Assembly (NCBI RefSeq): GCF_028583425.1
Contig: NC_072807.1
Coordinates: forward strand, 33,485,001 to 33,549,000
Direction of reading: 5' to 3'
DNA length: 64,000 bases
Source of the DNA: Eublepharis macularius
Taxonomy: Eukaryota > Chordata > Lepidosauria > Squamata > Eublepharidae
In this document: piece after piece, positions 1 through 14,000 of the stretch
Numbering within the stretch: the stretch's first letter is position 1
Layout of the letters: every line of letters starts with the position of its first letter
The notes under the pieces: model-generated
Database searches by the model: none
What the model was told of the DNA's origin: nothing
The model's input: only the letters and a program-made list of their open reading frames with translations
Position numbers and translations under genes: made by a program

Positions 1-1712
1 GCCAGTTAGATTGCTGTATGTGGCAGTGATGTGTTAAGTGTGCATGTGGTGGTGGTGGGGGACAGCTTCCAGACAAGAGGTTGACAACTGTTTCCCTGCC
101 TTTCTGAAAAGTAGAAGAGAGTCCAAAATCAACAAGCTTACTGCTGTCGAGGGACGATGGCAGTTTTATGAATTTTATCTTTTTGCTGTGTTGTTTGCAC
201 GTAAGTTAACAGGCCTAGAAAAACATGCGATACCACCCTGGCTGGAAGCCAACATTAAATGACTTCTCTTCCCTCGGGGGCTCCGTTTTTCTGTTGGGAG
301 AGTAAAGGTGGGAGAAAGGGGCAGGGTCTTTAATATTGGCGAAGTTCATGGATGCCCGTGGGATGGTCCAGGGCTTCCGTGTGTGTGTGATTTCTAGGGG
401 AAACGCAAGCACCGGGAAGCCAAACCCTGCGACATGCATAAAGTACATAAATTAAGCTGTTTGTAGCATTCCTCTTCTGCCAGGTTCAAATTTGTGTCGT
501 GCAGGTATGAGGAAGAGTTCCGTAGGCAGTGACTGAATCATTGCCTGCCTGCCTGCCTTTGTGGCTGGAAGGGTTAGATTTTTTTTTTTTGTATTTCTGA
601 GCATGCTGAACTCTATCCTGGGAGGAAAAGTAGCGAGGAATGGGATGTGCAGAAGATTGAATCATCCCCAGGACTGCCAGAAGACAGTAGCGCCTTTCTA
701 CATACCTCGTCTTCTGAGCATGTTGAATTCCGTGCCCCAGAGCCAAATGCTTACACACTGGATGAGAAGCTGTAATTCTGTCAGCCCCCTCCTGTTGACT
801 CACCCTCAGTAACTTCATGGGCTGTATATATACCTGTGGCAAAGCTTGATTGTGCAATTCTGGATATCATCAGAACTTCAACAGCCGCTGCATTTTATAG
901 AAGCTCTAACTTGTCATCTCCGGAAATAAATTCTCTTTCATCCCCCCCCCTCATGTGCACTAGTAAGACTTAATAGTTATTCAACGATCAAAGGATTTCC
1001 TACACATCTCAGTAATTACAGTGTAACGTAGGCCAGTATTATCCCCACATTGGTAGGGGAGGGGCAAGAGAAAGTGGTTTTCCTAAGGTTTCTTAATGAG
1101 CTTGTGGCAGATGAGAGATTTAAACCAGTGACCTGCTGGGTAAAAGCTGTAGTCTCTTAGCCGCTGTGCAGCAAGAGACTTAAAGATGGGAGTTGCTTGT
1201 ATATGAAAATAAACCTTTATTTCAGATCTAAAGAATTAGGTTTTCAATATCTGCCTTTTCTCTCCTCCCCCCCCGCCCCCCTCCAGCTTTAAATATTTGA
1301 GAAATTTTACAGAGGCAGGATATGTTTTGATAGTAGCAAATCCAAATGGCTCATCCTAGGGAATGTATCCCTATGTAATTTCCCCCGTTTGCACAGGATT
1401 TTCAATATGAAGGAGAAAAAATTAAGTAACAGCTCCACGGAGTCTGTTTTCCTTGGTACGTCAGACTTTAAAGACAAGTTCTAGGCCCAAATTTGTGACG
1501 CTGTGCCGGTTCCTGAAACTGAGTATTTTTCTTTGTCACGGCGAGTCTCCCTTTAGTGACGCAGAATGCGAACAGAAAAATTCTGACTCAAGTTCTCATC
1601 CGTTTTCCCCCTCCCGAATGTAATTGCCAGCTCTCCAGCTTGGCGTTCCTGTAAATGTCGATGGATAACTGCTGCACAGTCACGCCTTGGTTGGCCCTCT
1701 TCCTTTGTCCAG
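1..1712. other. EDC3 upstream intron, no exon seen
   Basis: This stretch ends at the polypyrimidine tract and AG acceptor of the first EDC3 exon in the window. I looked for the LSm-domain exon, which in human EDC3 covers about the first 55 residues, and found no matching reading frame on either strand, so it must lie left of the window. Two similar phrases containing TGAGCATG recur about 118 bases apart near 596 and 714, and there are short poly-C tracts near 943 and 1267. No repeat family is recognisable here. Confidence 0.6.
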
Positions 1713-2026
1713 GGCAGGTGACATTACTGAGCTGAAGATCTTAGAGATCCCAGGCCCCAGTGATAACGGGCCGTACGGAGACTTCCAGCAGACCGATCTG
1801 GGCATATCCGGTGTTGGATTCCCAGGGAGTAGCAGCCAGAACGGTACTGGGAAACTGCTGAAGAAACCCGGCAGCAGCGCCCCACAGAGCATCCCCAGGA
1901 GGACAGACATGAAAAATCAAGACGTGGCCACTTCTCCCCAGCAGCATCAGTGTTCCAAGAGCTACATGGATCGGCACATGGAGACTTTGAATCAGTCGAA
2001 AGTCTTCCGCCGGCGACACAACTCGT
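1713..2026 (+). CDS. EDC3: EDC3 exon: end of LSm region and linker
   Basis: The exon follows TTTGTCCAG and ends before GTGAGTATAG. It starts with the last base of an Arg codon and ends with the first base of a Trp codon, which completes across the 5.4-kb intron. It encodes AGDITELKILEIPGP through FRRRHNS, matching human residues about 56-159. The linker is rich in Ser, Gln, Lys and Arg and is predicted to be disordered. In human EDC3 this linker also contains a phosphorylated RRRHNS site that binds 14-3-3, and that motif is kept. Confidence 0.95.
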
Positions 2027-5000
2027 GTGAGTATAGTGGCCACTCTTTCCTCTTTGGGCTGGTGGTTGTGCTATGCCGGCTGGCTGGCAAAGTTCTTACG
2101 CGTTACGAAGTTGTTGGGAAGAATTGAACACTGGTTACTGGCATTTCACACTGCTGCTTGCTTCTCTCTCTCAGAGGTTCAATCTCCAGCATCTCCAGTT
2201 AAAAGGCCCACACAGTAGCTGATGGAGAACTTCTTGACAGAGACCCTGCCAGTTAGAGTAAACCACGCTGGCCTTGATGGGTCGGTGGCCTGACTCGATA
2301 CAAGGCAGGTTCATGTGTTCCTTCTGCCTAAAGTGAGATGCTGCATTTAAAGCTTTGATCTCCCCAAAGCGACATCCAGGCAGGTTTGAGGGCTTTTATG
2401 ATGTCATCTGTGTGTTCATAAAGGCTTCTTGGCACTTGCTTTGCTGACAGGTATCCATTTTCAAAGTATTTTTGTCGGGAAGAGTACTCAAATCTGCAGC
2501 AACCAGAGTGAGAAATGCCAGGTACATAGTACTAACGCTTCATACTTGTGTACAAGGCATGTGGCTCTGTTCTACTAATAAGAGTGGTGATTTCCACCAG
2601 CACAAGGTGCTAGAGGCTCTCCCCTAAGGAAAGGGATCTATGTATCTAATCCACTTGTATCACTTCCAGGTTGACATTTTCATTGGCTTTTAGTATCCTA
2701 GTAATTATCTCTTTCTTTAGCTTTGAGGATTGCTGTTTCTTTTCACTTCTCATCTCTGGTGTATATTTTGAATGTTCCCTAATTGTAGCCAGCCACGATA
2801 AATCATATAACGATCAGGATTTTGTTCAATACTTTGTTCTGCAAACTTCTGAAATGTGCATCAGCTGAATGTCAGAAGCCACATCTTCCTGACTTGTTCC
2901 CATCTGGTTATAACTTCTGCATGCCATTGTTTTCTAATACATGCTTGCAGCTCTGTTCTACTTAATACTCTAAAGCTGACTTTTTTTCCAGAAAAGCTGA
3001 AAACTCCCCCTCCCTCCCCAACCTCCTGTGCCTCTTTACAGTCATTTTTTTTCTTACTAGCTTAAGTGAGCAACCTGTAAATGGGTTTGATTAGCAAATC
3101 CCTGTGGCAAGTGTGAATTCTGTACTGCTTTTTAAAAAATTACGTATAAGCATTTGTCCCACTCTTTTAAAGCAAAGTGGAAAGCAGCAATTTTAAGGAC
3201 GAATTTGAAAAGCAAAGTCAAATTGAACAGATGTCACCAATGTTAAGTTAAACCTGTAATAGTGTCCTGCTCACTCCCGGGGCAGACAACAGGTCTCAGG
3301 AGCACAGTCAAGGAGGTGCGTAAAACAGTCAAGGCAAGCATTGTCAGAGCTGTTGGTTCCACAACAGCCAAAGCTAAATTGAGGCTATTTAGAAGAATTA
3401 GTGCCTGCAGATGTTGCAGTGGCCTGAAGCCTGCAGGCACATACAGCAGTATCCTGCTCAGTGTCTTGCGAAACCTCTCCCTGCCTGGGCTGAGCACACG
3501 CCCAGGCTTTCCACCTGAGGTTTGGAGGGAGGTGTCTGTGGTGTTCCTGACTTTCAACTCTGGTCCCTGGTTTCTCCAGTTAAAACCTTTCCAGTAGCAG
3601 CAATTAGGGAAGACCCTTCTCTGCTTGAGATGTAGAAGAGCCCCTGCCAGTCTGAGTAGACCATGCCTGGCTAGAACGGATCAGTGATCTGACTTGGTGT
3701 AAGGCAGTATCGTATCTCCCTGTCGCTCAAAACCCTCCTTGCAGAAGTTTTTCTCTCTTACTGAAAGGGGCACAAGATTGGGGGACAAGCAGAGTGCCCC
3801 AGCAAGGGGCATCGTCTCTCGTTGTTGTGCACCTTCCCACTTGTTTGAGTGCTGCAGCTGTCTCAACCTTCCTGTAGAGGAGGGCTTAGACCTCCTTGTT
3901 ATCTCCCCTCAGACCGTTTCCTGGCCCGAGGAACTGAGGAGCAGGAGGGGGAGGGGCGGGGAAATGGTCTCCACGTAGTGAAGCTCTAGAAATTTCTCTT
4001 AGTCTTTGTGGTAAATGCCATAGAGACTAGGGGGAGGGGCTGAGATTGTCATCTGCATGGAGCATCGCCTCCTGCCCAGGTGCCACCCTGCAAAGGCCCT
4101 GTGCGGCGCCCTGGGAAAGCTGGACAGAAAAGAGGGACTGATTTTTCTCCTTGGTGGAATACCCAGCCTCAAAATGTCTTTAGAAATTTTTAGTAGCCCA
4201 GGGCAGCAAGAAAGGGGATACTTCCATAAATGCTGAGGAGGATGGGGATGAAATGCTCTTGTGTTTTTAGTCTTCAAAGTGTTGCTCTGCGTTGAATGAT
4301 CTACAACTGACCTTTGGGCGCCCTGTGCTGTGCGTGCTAAGATGGAGAAGATCCCTCTTTTCCTTCTTTCTCATCTTAATGCTGGAGTGAGAGGAATCCA
4401 TAAACAAACAGTAGCCCAGACAGCTGTACAACAATGGCTTACGTGCAGAGCTGGCACTTGGCTCTTCCGTGCCAGGGCTGGCAGCGTGTCTTTGAAGGGG
4501 TTTTTGCAGGAAGGCAGCCAGCCTGCTTGGGAGTTTCACACGGCGGTGGGTTGGCTGAATAAGTCTGGGCGCCCTTGTTGACCTTCTTCCAAGGAAGGCT
4601 CTCCTGGCAGGGTGCCAAGCGAACAAGAGAGCCGCACAAAACCTCTGACTTCAGGGCCACCCGCACTTGAGGCAATCTGTTGTGTAGGCTGGGGGCTGGC
4701 AGCCCTATGCGGATGGCCTGTTTATCATCTTGCAAACAGCAGCCTCAACCCGAGGCAGCCCGTTAGCCAAAGTCTGCATCATATACAATAGCGTATTAAT
4801 GGAGGCATCATCCTGGCTGCAGGATCTGCGGCACGTGGGAGCAGCTTGCTTCTAAAATTGGCATGGGTGCCTGTGCTCCTGGTTAACAATCCGGTGGCAG
4901 TGTGAGCCCGGCCAGGTAAAAACAGTGCCGGCTGGACTCTTTTTGGAGGAATCATAGAGGAATCATAGCTGCAAGTAGTATATAAAGGCAGCAAAGCATT

Positions 5001-8000
5001 CCTCAGTGCCTGACGAACTGAGTGGCAGTTCCAGGCAAGGTCCTGACAGGTTAAATCTGTCTCTGTGGTGCCAGTAGACTCTGCTCTTCTGTAGCCATCT
5101 CTGCCTGCCTGCCTGCTGGGTAGGACAGGCTGGGTTGTGCAGTTCTTGGACAGGACCTCCCCAAGAGTCAAAATGGGGAAGCCACAAAAATGCACAAAAA
5201 CTGCATTTTTAAAACACTGAACAGATAGATCCAGAGGAGTTAGCCATGTTAGTCTGCAGTTGCAAAACAGTACAGAGTCCAGTAGCACCTTGTAAGACTA
5301 ACCAACTTTATTGTAGCATAAGCTTTTGAGAGCCACAGCTCTCTTGCTTGCTTGCCCTGCATCTGACGAAGAGAGCTGTGGTTCTCGAAAGCTTATGCTG
5401 CAATAAAGCTGAACAGATGGAGCCCTAGTTTGCCTGGTACCTCGCCTGTTTGGACCTGTAGTCATTGAGGATTTGTGATTGGAAGTTCTGATATTGAGAA
5501 TAAAGCATTATCCTTCCCCGTTCCTAAACCTGAGAATTCCTTCCTCCCTCCTCCCCCCCGCCCCCATTAAATCTGATTTATTACAAAAAGTGGCCTGGCT
5601 CCTCTAACCGGTTTTTGTGTCACTCTTCCCGAGGCCTGGTGGTGCTTTTCCGGAGACCACCTGATGGGTTTTGGTGACTCATCTGTCCAAGTGATGTCAC
5701 TTTCGGTTGCTGCCGCCTTTATCGCCAAGCCAACAGCAGAGTCAGCAAGACTGGGGAGCTGGCAATCATCGGGGTGGATTAAGTGGCCCGACCGCCACAA
5801 TCCCAGTGTGTTTAGCTTTGGTGGGGCCCAAGGCTGGCACTCTGTCAGGATGTCTGTCGGGAGCCTGCGGAGAGTGTTCCAACTATTGTTTTTCCTGCTT
5901 CTGTGACCGTTTTTGTTCTGTCAGCATTTCGACGCCAAGCCCGTTTGGCCTCCGCTGTCCTTTGAAATGGGCACTGCTGCTTTTCTTCTTTTCTTTCTTT
6001 TTTTTGAGTTAGCGCTGCAGTCTTCTACTCTTGTTTGTAGAAGAGTCTGGAAATGTCAGTTTGGCCGTTGCAGGCCACGTTGTAACGCAACTCTTTCTGA
6101 CCAGACTGAACTTTTACCGTCTTGTGACCAAACTGACACACAGGGATTTGGTAGAAGATGAATAAACAAGGATTTGGGGGTAAGGAAGAACCCTTGCCAA
6201 AAAAGCAAGGGGCGTCAGTTGCTTCCCCAACCCTCCCAAATCCCCGTGCTTAGCAATGCACGCTAGTCCAAAGAAGCCACCTCTACTTAAAACTACCCAC
6301 AGCTTTTGCAGATATGTATGACCCCCCAGTCTGACTTGGAAGAACAGGTGTGTGGCCACGTGTCAGGCCCCCAGCCACCCTCAGTGGGGTTTCTGGTGGG
6401 ATTGGGGGTGACAGGGTACGGCTACCATTCACTCCAGACTCTTCTTTTGCTGTGGGAAATCCAGGGGTGAGTGCATGGGTTGGGAAGAAATGGGACATGC
6501 TTTGGCTATCTTACACCCCTCCCCCAATACATCTGCTTAGTCACAGAAAGAAAACTGGGGGCGGGGGGGGGGAGGTTCTGTTTTCCCTTGGCACATGGCC
6601 TTTCCCCTGGACCTCAAACCACCCACCGTGTAAGAATAAGCTTTCATTTTGCAGCATCACCAGGAAACCTGGGCGGGGTGTTGCTTTCCTTCCACAGTAA
6701 GGAGTTTTCAAGTATCCAGAAGCCAGGAGCTGCTTTGCTTTATACGCCCGATTTCCCAATACCAGCTCTTCGAATCCAAAAACTAATAGACCTTCTTGGC
6801 GGCAAGAAGGAGCACACCTGGAGTAGGGTCGTTGTTATATTCATTAGCACCGCTGACCAGGAAGAGCCACAGCCGGGGGAATCGGGGAAAGAGGTTATGA
6901 ATCTGGGTCAGTCTAATTTTGGGCGATGACAAAGGGATTTGTAAATTGCCCGTCTGATCAGTTGCAATCCAGATGGACGTTTCATGGCGCTTGTGGCTCT
7001 AGTTTGGTATCGGTTTCTTCTATTGACATAAAGATGGGGGTGTCCCTTCGTTATGCTATAATCTGCTTGTGTTCTTCAAATAAGAATGGGAGCTTCCTGG
7101 TAAGAAGGGTGCTGAATGGCCAGAACCTCACCCAAGGAATGCGTGTCCTCCAGGCAGAAGTTGTGCCAAAAAAGTTTCAGTATAAACAAGGTGCTTCTTG
7201 CCTGGCTTGTCTGGGCTTGTGTGCTTGAACTGTGACTAAGAGTATGGCCTAGCCAGACCCTGCTAGGATGCCATCCCAATAGATGCTGGTTAAGTTGTTT
7301 GAAATGCAAGGCAGTGACCTGAACATCCCCTGGTGGAAGAGGCTACAGGCTGTGCACGGTACAGATCCTGAGTTTTTCTGTCTCTGACCTTTGGCCTCCC
7401 TTGTTCTTCAATTCAGGGTCCTCCAGTAGCCGTCACCCGAACCAGGTGACTCCGAAGAAGAGCGGGGTGAAGAACGGGCCAATGAAAAACAAGGATGACG
7501 AGTGTTTTGGGGACAACATTGAGGAAATCCCGGATACGGATTTTGATTTCGAAGGGAACCTGGCGCTCTTTGACAAGGCAGCTGTGTTCGAAGAGATAGA
7601 AACTTTCGAGAGGAAGAGCGGGACTCGGTCCAGGGGCACACCGAACGAGAGGTCCTCCCGCTATCGCCATGACGAAAACATCTTGGAATCTGAGCCCATT
7701 GTGTATCGAAGAATCACGGTGCCCCAAGCCAGCAAAGAGTTCTGCACGGGTATGCTGGCTTTTCTTTACAAAAATAATAAATGCAGTAGCTTTAGGGTAT
7801 GGTTGACAAGGTGTCTGTCAGCTGAGGACCAATGGAGGTAATTAGATGGATATCATCTCTGCAAAGCCACTTGCTTTGTGTAGTGCGATTTTCCATGCAG
7901 GATTTGAGTCTAGTGGCACCTTAGAGACCAGCAAGATTTTCAGAGTGTAAGCTCGTGAAAAGCTTACACTCTGAAAACCTTGTTGGTCTCCGAGGTGCCA

Positions 8001-11000
8001 CTGGACCGAAGTCCTGCTGTTCTACTGCAGACCAACATGGCTACCCACCTATCTTTCCATGCATTGTGTCAAAAGCTGTTCTGTTGCACAAAAGCCGTTC
8101 TATTGCACAAATGATTGGAGAAAACCTATAACTAGGAAAATGATCGGAGAAGACCTATAACTCTGCTTGACTGTGATGCGCTCTGAACCTTCGAAAAGGT
8201 CTTACCACCAGTATCTTTGCACTCCTTACAAAAATCTTGTGGTGTAGGCCAGCACTCTACATATCTCAAGGCAGCAAGGTTGGGGTAGAGGGGCTCGCTG
8301 ATTAAGCTCTTAGAAGTGATGCTATGCCAACCTCTCTTACTCTTGTAGTGACTCTGCTGTTTAAAACACTCTTGTCCATTGAGACTTGCAATGCAAACCA
8401 GTGAGCTTTGATTGGATTGATTGGATCTGCATAGGATTGTACCATTAGATGGCAGGATCGATTTCAGTCCTTCGTGGAGGCTATCGTAGGGGTGCCGGTT
8501 TCTGCGTGTGCCCGCTTGGCTCCTATTAGGGGATGCCTCCCTTGAGCATCTTTCCACTAGTGTTGAAAGAAGCAGGGGGCTTGTTGGCTTTTTGAAGAAG
8601 CCCTCGCTGAATCCAGCAGATACATGACATTCTCAGAGACTGGTGGAGGGTGAAATGAGCGTGGGGCCATCCCTCTCCACAGGAAGGGACCTGAATTCCT
8701 GGATCCGTTTCAGTGTGGGGTTTTCTTCGTAGGCTGTGGTAGATAATCTGCCAATGAAGAGAGGAGTATGACTCTGTGGGCAGTTCAGCGGTCTGTGTTA
8801 CGTGCAGAGTATTTTATGATCTTTCTGATAAGTTCTGGTAGCTGGATCTACACATGAAACATAAGGTGGAAGAGAGGCCTACCGGTTCATATTGTAGGCG
8901 GGGAGTCACTTTTCTTTATTGCTGTTTCCAAAATACGAAAAACTCCTTTCCATAGAAAACTAGCACAGCAGGGAAGGAGATGGCTGAAACCTTTGCCCCT
9001 TGCGTGCTAGACTCAAAATCTTATTTCTGGCTTGTGGGTTTAGGAGTGGCCTCAGCTCTTAAGTAGAACTCATGGTTCACAGGCCAGCTGGAAGGATCTT
9101 GGGGCGGCTGCTTTCAATGAGCTCCCAAGCAAGGAAAGCGATCCAAGAGGTTGTGAATCAAACCTGAGAAATTACCAGAAGCCCCCTTTCGGCCTAACCT
9201 ACCTCACAGGGACCTTGTGAGAGCAAGAAGGAAGGAAGAAGAGAAGCTTGAGTGCTGTCCTCAGCTCCCTTTGTGTGTGCAGTGGGGGCAGAGAAGGGGG
9301 AGAATGGGTTAAAATTAGTTGGCAGATAGAAGCTTGTTTTAGAAAGTCACAGGATGGCCAAAGACAAGCCAGTCTCGGGCCCTAATCTGTAAAACGGCCT
9401 ACTCTACAAGCTTGTTGTAAGGAGTATTGACGTTATGCGATATAGTGTAGGAGGAAAAAAGCTCTGCTGCTGCTGCTGCGTGTGGTTGTTGTTGTTAAGA
9501 AACGGCCGTGAGGGCTGTGGTGAGCACAGGGGGGTGACAAGAGGGAAGAGGGGGCAGGATAGGAGCAGAGCCAGGTGAGAGGGCAAGCTTCCCCTCCAGC
9601 GTTCCTTCTGAGGCTGTGTTAACCTTTACAGCGTCCTTGGCAGCTGTGAAAGAGATCAAGGCCCTGCATCGATCTGTTTTTGTTACCTTTTAATTAGGGA
9701 ATAATACAGCTGCCCTCCCCTGTTTCCCAGCCCAAGCACAAATCGGCCTGGCCCCCGTCCAGCCGCCTTTCACAGCTTTCTTGTTGTTGTTCTTCAGGTT
9801 TACACGCTACCTCCCCTTGATCGCTTTGCACTCTGAGTTTATTTAATGCAGTCTGGCATCGATAAGCCGGTCAAACTGGTTGGACCTTGCGTGAGTGAGA
9901 AGAAGGGAAGCCGTCTAGGTGCTTGCACGCTCCCGTCGGAGAACAATTGGGGCAAAGTGGAAAGGCAGCTCGGGGCCTCGGCGTTCTCGCGTGCGAGGGT
10001 GCTGCGTAATCTTGCACCTTTATCTTTTCCTCTCGGCTTCAAACGAGGTCCCTGGAGCTGTGGGTTTGAAAGTTCCCAGAAGCATAAACTCAACCCGGTA
10101 TTGGTGGCAGGCTTAATCCAGGGCGGGGGGGCGGGCGGTCTTGCAATCCAAAATCTGTAGGTGGAAAACCAGCCAAGCTGAAATGCATGTTGAATTGGGC
10201 ACAATCACCCTCAGGAAGTTCTCTTGCCCTTGAGGAGCTCTTGTTGAATTCATTGGGACTCGCTGAGCAGTCTCTCTCTCTCGCAAGGTCCCTTTTTGGG
10301 TTTTAAGCCTCTAGAGGGACTGTAACGGGTGGGGCGGGGCGGCTCGCAGGACCACCTAAGTAGCAGGAACTCTTGCCTGCTAATCTGCGAGGAGAAAAGA
10401 GAGGGCTGCTGGGGAAAGCGTCCGAGCGAGAGGTCAGGAGTGGCTTGATGAGGAGCCCTGGCGTGCAGAGATTACTGTGGAACTTGGCTGGCTGGGCATT
10501 TTTCTTGGCTCTTTAGTCTGCCTTCGGTCTGTTTTCCTTTCTGGCTTTTGTGTGCAGGACGAGGCACGTCTTGCTTAATTGTCTTCCAAGCACAACAGCC
10601 TAAATCTGGGCATCCGTTGGCATGCAAGCCAGACCTAATGGGACCTGTTTCCTCAGACTAGGATGCAGGTTAGTCGAAACTCCCTTGGGATTCTCTGCCG
10701 TGCTTCTCCCCTGCAGATTTTGAATTTGGGCTGGTAGGCCACACCAGGAATATCGATGGGTACAACTTCTCACTCCTGTGCTGTACTTTCTTTTCACCTT
10801 GATAGGTGCGAACTTGGTTAGGGACCTCTGCGAAGTCAGATGTTTCCTGCCAAGTCTTCCCATGCGCCGTCGTGAGTTCCCAGGCGTCAGAAAGGCAAGA
10901 GTGTGAATGGAATACATTTCCCAGAGCATAAGAGATGTCAAAATAGGCCACATCTGATGAAGTGGGGTGGTTTTTGCTCTTCTAGGACACCATTGTAAGG

Positions 11001-14000
11001 TAGCAAAAAGAACTTGGTTTGGCATTGAACTGGGCTCTGCTTTCTGCCCCGGCACATGAAAGTCCCGCCAGCTCTCGATATCAGGAGCTTGGCTCCGAGG
11101 GAAACAAGCGGGAGCGAGCAACGGCTGAACCTTGCGTGACTCAGGAAGGTACGCCGTGAATGCTGTGTGACGAGTTCAGCAAGGCCTGGGTCCTTTGTGA
11201 CTTGGAACAGTTCAGGTTGTTGTTTTTTTTTTTTGTCTCCCAAGCTTCTGCTATCAAGTGTTTTTTGAAGCCGGTTTTGAGAATGACCTAGTGTTAGCCT
11301 GGGTGATGCGTGCAATAAAACTGATGAAGGGAAGGCTATTATCTTAATTGGCTGTTAACATGCGAGGTCAAGTGTATAAACAATTCACCTCTCCCACGCC
11401 TGTCGCAGGCTCGTCTTGAGGGTGGGGATTGCGTGTTCAGCCAGCTCCTCATCCTCTGGGACCCTTCCCAGCGGCTCTCTGTTCCTTTTTAGATTTGACT
11501 CTAGCCACTTTTCCCTCGGAGCTGAATCCTGACTTGAGCTCTTATAGCTGTGTCGACCTGATCACGCTTCACCCTGAAATCCATGCGATTCCCTCCACGT
11601 TAACACCTAACCATGGGCAGCTACGCCTCTCACGTGGCAAACGGAAGTGCTACACATACTCAGGTGTTCACAGCTTTGTGAATGACAAATACCAGTGCCT
11701 GTGCAGGGGGTCTGGGAGGCGTATAGTGAAATGAAGACATGAATGACACACGAAGCCGCACTGATGTGTATCCAGGTCGGCACTGCCAGTTGAGTTTTGC
11801 AGTGGCTCCCCAGGGTCTTCCGCCGAGGAGAAAGATGCTTTCTCCTGCTGAGCTGCCTCTCCTCGCTTTTGGGAAATGGACCCTGGACTTCTTGCATCCC
11901 AAGTGAGAATCGCACGCATTCATGCTGCTAAAGCGGCATGGTATGGTTGCCCTGAGCATGCTCAGTGGCATTCAGAAAGGACACCACCTTTGGAGATGAC
12001 AGCCGTGGGGTAATATTGAGCAGAATCTTTCCCCCCTCGTCTGACAGTAAGAGGGCTCTCTATTGCGAGACACCGGGTTACTGCACGTGCAGTCTTTCAG
12101 GAGAGCCGGGACTCCCAAGAAAAGGAATTCTTAGAGATGCAACCAGAGCTCCTGAGCATGCAGGAGGATCTGTGGCCTTGCTCTGGAGCGCCTGGAATCT
12201 TCCTTTGGGCTGGAGCTCTGCAGACCTCATCAGCTTTCATAAAAAAGAATTTTAAAAGGGCTCTAGCTCGGTAGGAAGGCATGTGTTTTTTTTCCCACCC
12301 AGAAGGTCCCAGATCAGTCTCTGGCCTTGTTAAGGTCTCTGACAGGACAGCTGCCAATCATAGTAGATAATACTGAGGTTGTTTGAGAAAAATCCTAACC
12401 AGGTCTACTCAGAATACAACTCGGGTCCAGTCAGTGGGGCGTGCTCCTAGGAACGTACTCTTAAGACTGCACTATTTGTGTGTGAATTTAGTGCCTTGCC
12501 AATGACATTGAATCTAGTATATAAAGTAGGTTTTGAGACCTAGTTATTCTATGTTGTTCCCTTTTCTCCCCTGCACCTACCTGAACTGGCTCATCCTAGC
12601 CCTGATGCGGTGATTTGTGCACACGGGCAATGTGGAGTAGGTCAGAACTGATAATTCACCATGTTTAATTCTCTTAAGTGAAATGCCACGCTGTTTGATA
12701 GTATTTGTGTCTTAAGAGGCTTTGGGATCAAATGTAAAAAATGATTCTAATACGAAAGCCTGTATCTGAAGAGGGGAGCTTCGATTCTAGAAAACGTATA
12801 CCCTCATAATCTTGTCGGTCTCTAAGGTGCTACTGGACTCAAATCCTGCTAATATGGAAACAACCATCATGCACGTTTGAGAGCTGCCGTTGGGGTTGGG
12901 GAGGAGTTGGATTGCTTAACAGCCTCTTCCTGTTCTGCATTTCAGACTCTGGCCTGGTTGTTCCGAGTGTCTCTTACGAGTTGCACAAAAAGCTGCTCTC
13001 GGTGGCTGAGAAGCACGGGCTGACTCTAGAGCGGAGGCTGGAAATGACAGGGGTGTGTGCCAGCCAGATGGCCTTGAGTCTGCTTGGAGGGCCCAACAGG
13101 TAAATGACTTCCAGGAAGTGGGCACACAGCCCTTATTTACCTTGTCAGGGGACGGTATGAGGGGTAGAGATGGGAATCTGTGAAAATTGTCACCTGTAGG
13201 AATCTTTCTGTGGATCCCAGCCACTGTGGTTTTCTCTTTTTCTCTGCCGAGGTGCACAGTAGGGGTGTGCACGCTGGAAATAATTTGGATTTCCTGCTAC
13301 GGGTTTACCTGAGGCAGGAAAAACATTCAGAAACACCCACATTTGAATTGCTTCAGAATGCTCCGTAAAGATTCGGAGCATTCCAAAGTAATTCAGGGAG
13401 CTGGGTTTTCCAGCACCCTCCCCACCCCACTCCCCACCCCCCCTTATCCCCCCTCCCTATCAGCTGGCAAGCAGCAGAAGGGGATTCCCCTCTGCCTCCT
13501 GCCAGCTGATAAAGGGCCCTGTCCTGCCCCAGGGCCCTTAAAAACCCCCACAACACACAGCCCCCCCCCACTTACCTTTGCCGAGCACCTGACAGGGAAG
13601 TGCAGGCTTATGCCTGCATCCCCACACCTCCCCCCCCGTGTCGGGCCGAGGAGCTCCTCGACCCGACATCGGCAGGCAACTGGAGCTCCCAGCGGGGGTG
13701 GGGGTGCAGGCTTAAGCCTACAGCCTCCCGCCACCTGTTTCGCTCGCCCAGCTGATGTCGGGCCGAGGAGTTCTTTGACACCGACATCGGTAAGCCTGCA
13801 GCCTCCCACCGCCTCCTTTGCTCGCCCATCGGAGTCGGGGTCGAGGAGCTCCTCGACCCCAACAATCGGCAAGGCGAACAGAGCACCCGGCAGGGAGGTT
13901 GCAGGCTTAAGCCTGCAGCATCCCCGCCACCTCCTACACCGCTGACGGGGCCAAGGAGTTTCCTGGCCCCAACAGTGTAGCCCGCACTCAGCTGCTTGTT

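Larger units (their letters stand above)
2027..7416. other. EDC3 intron with SINE and snap-back repeats
   Basis: No exon-like frame was found. The intron carries two tRNA-type SINE fragments (about 2170-2325 and 3561-3720) and one palindromic snap-back repeat (5221-5416), each listed separately. The remainder looks like unique sequence with poly-C and pyrimidine tracts near 3005 and 5550. Confidence 0.6.
7750..12945. other. EDC3 intron, mostly unique sequence
   Basis: The intron contains snap-back repeats at 7898-8052 and 12765-12850, a SINE tail fragment near 9185-9240 (CTACCTCACAGGG) and another SINE-like piece at 12295-12385. A CTG-type trinucleotide run lies near 9462-9478. I saw no exon-like frame with splice sites. 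Confidence 0.55.

Noticed and set aside
1-1712. Search for the LSm-domain exon of EDC3
   Set aside because: No frame in this stretch resembles the expected residues 1-55, so the exon must lie outside the window.
13343-13945. A 200-codon Pro/Ser-rich open frame
   Set aside because: It lies in the GC-rich repeat interior of element A, overlaps open frames on the other strand, and shows repeat-unit periodicity only.
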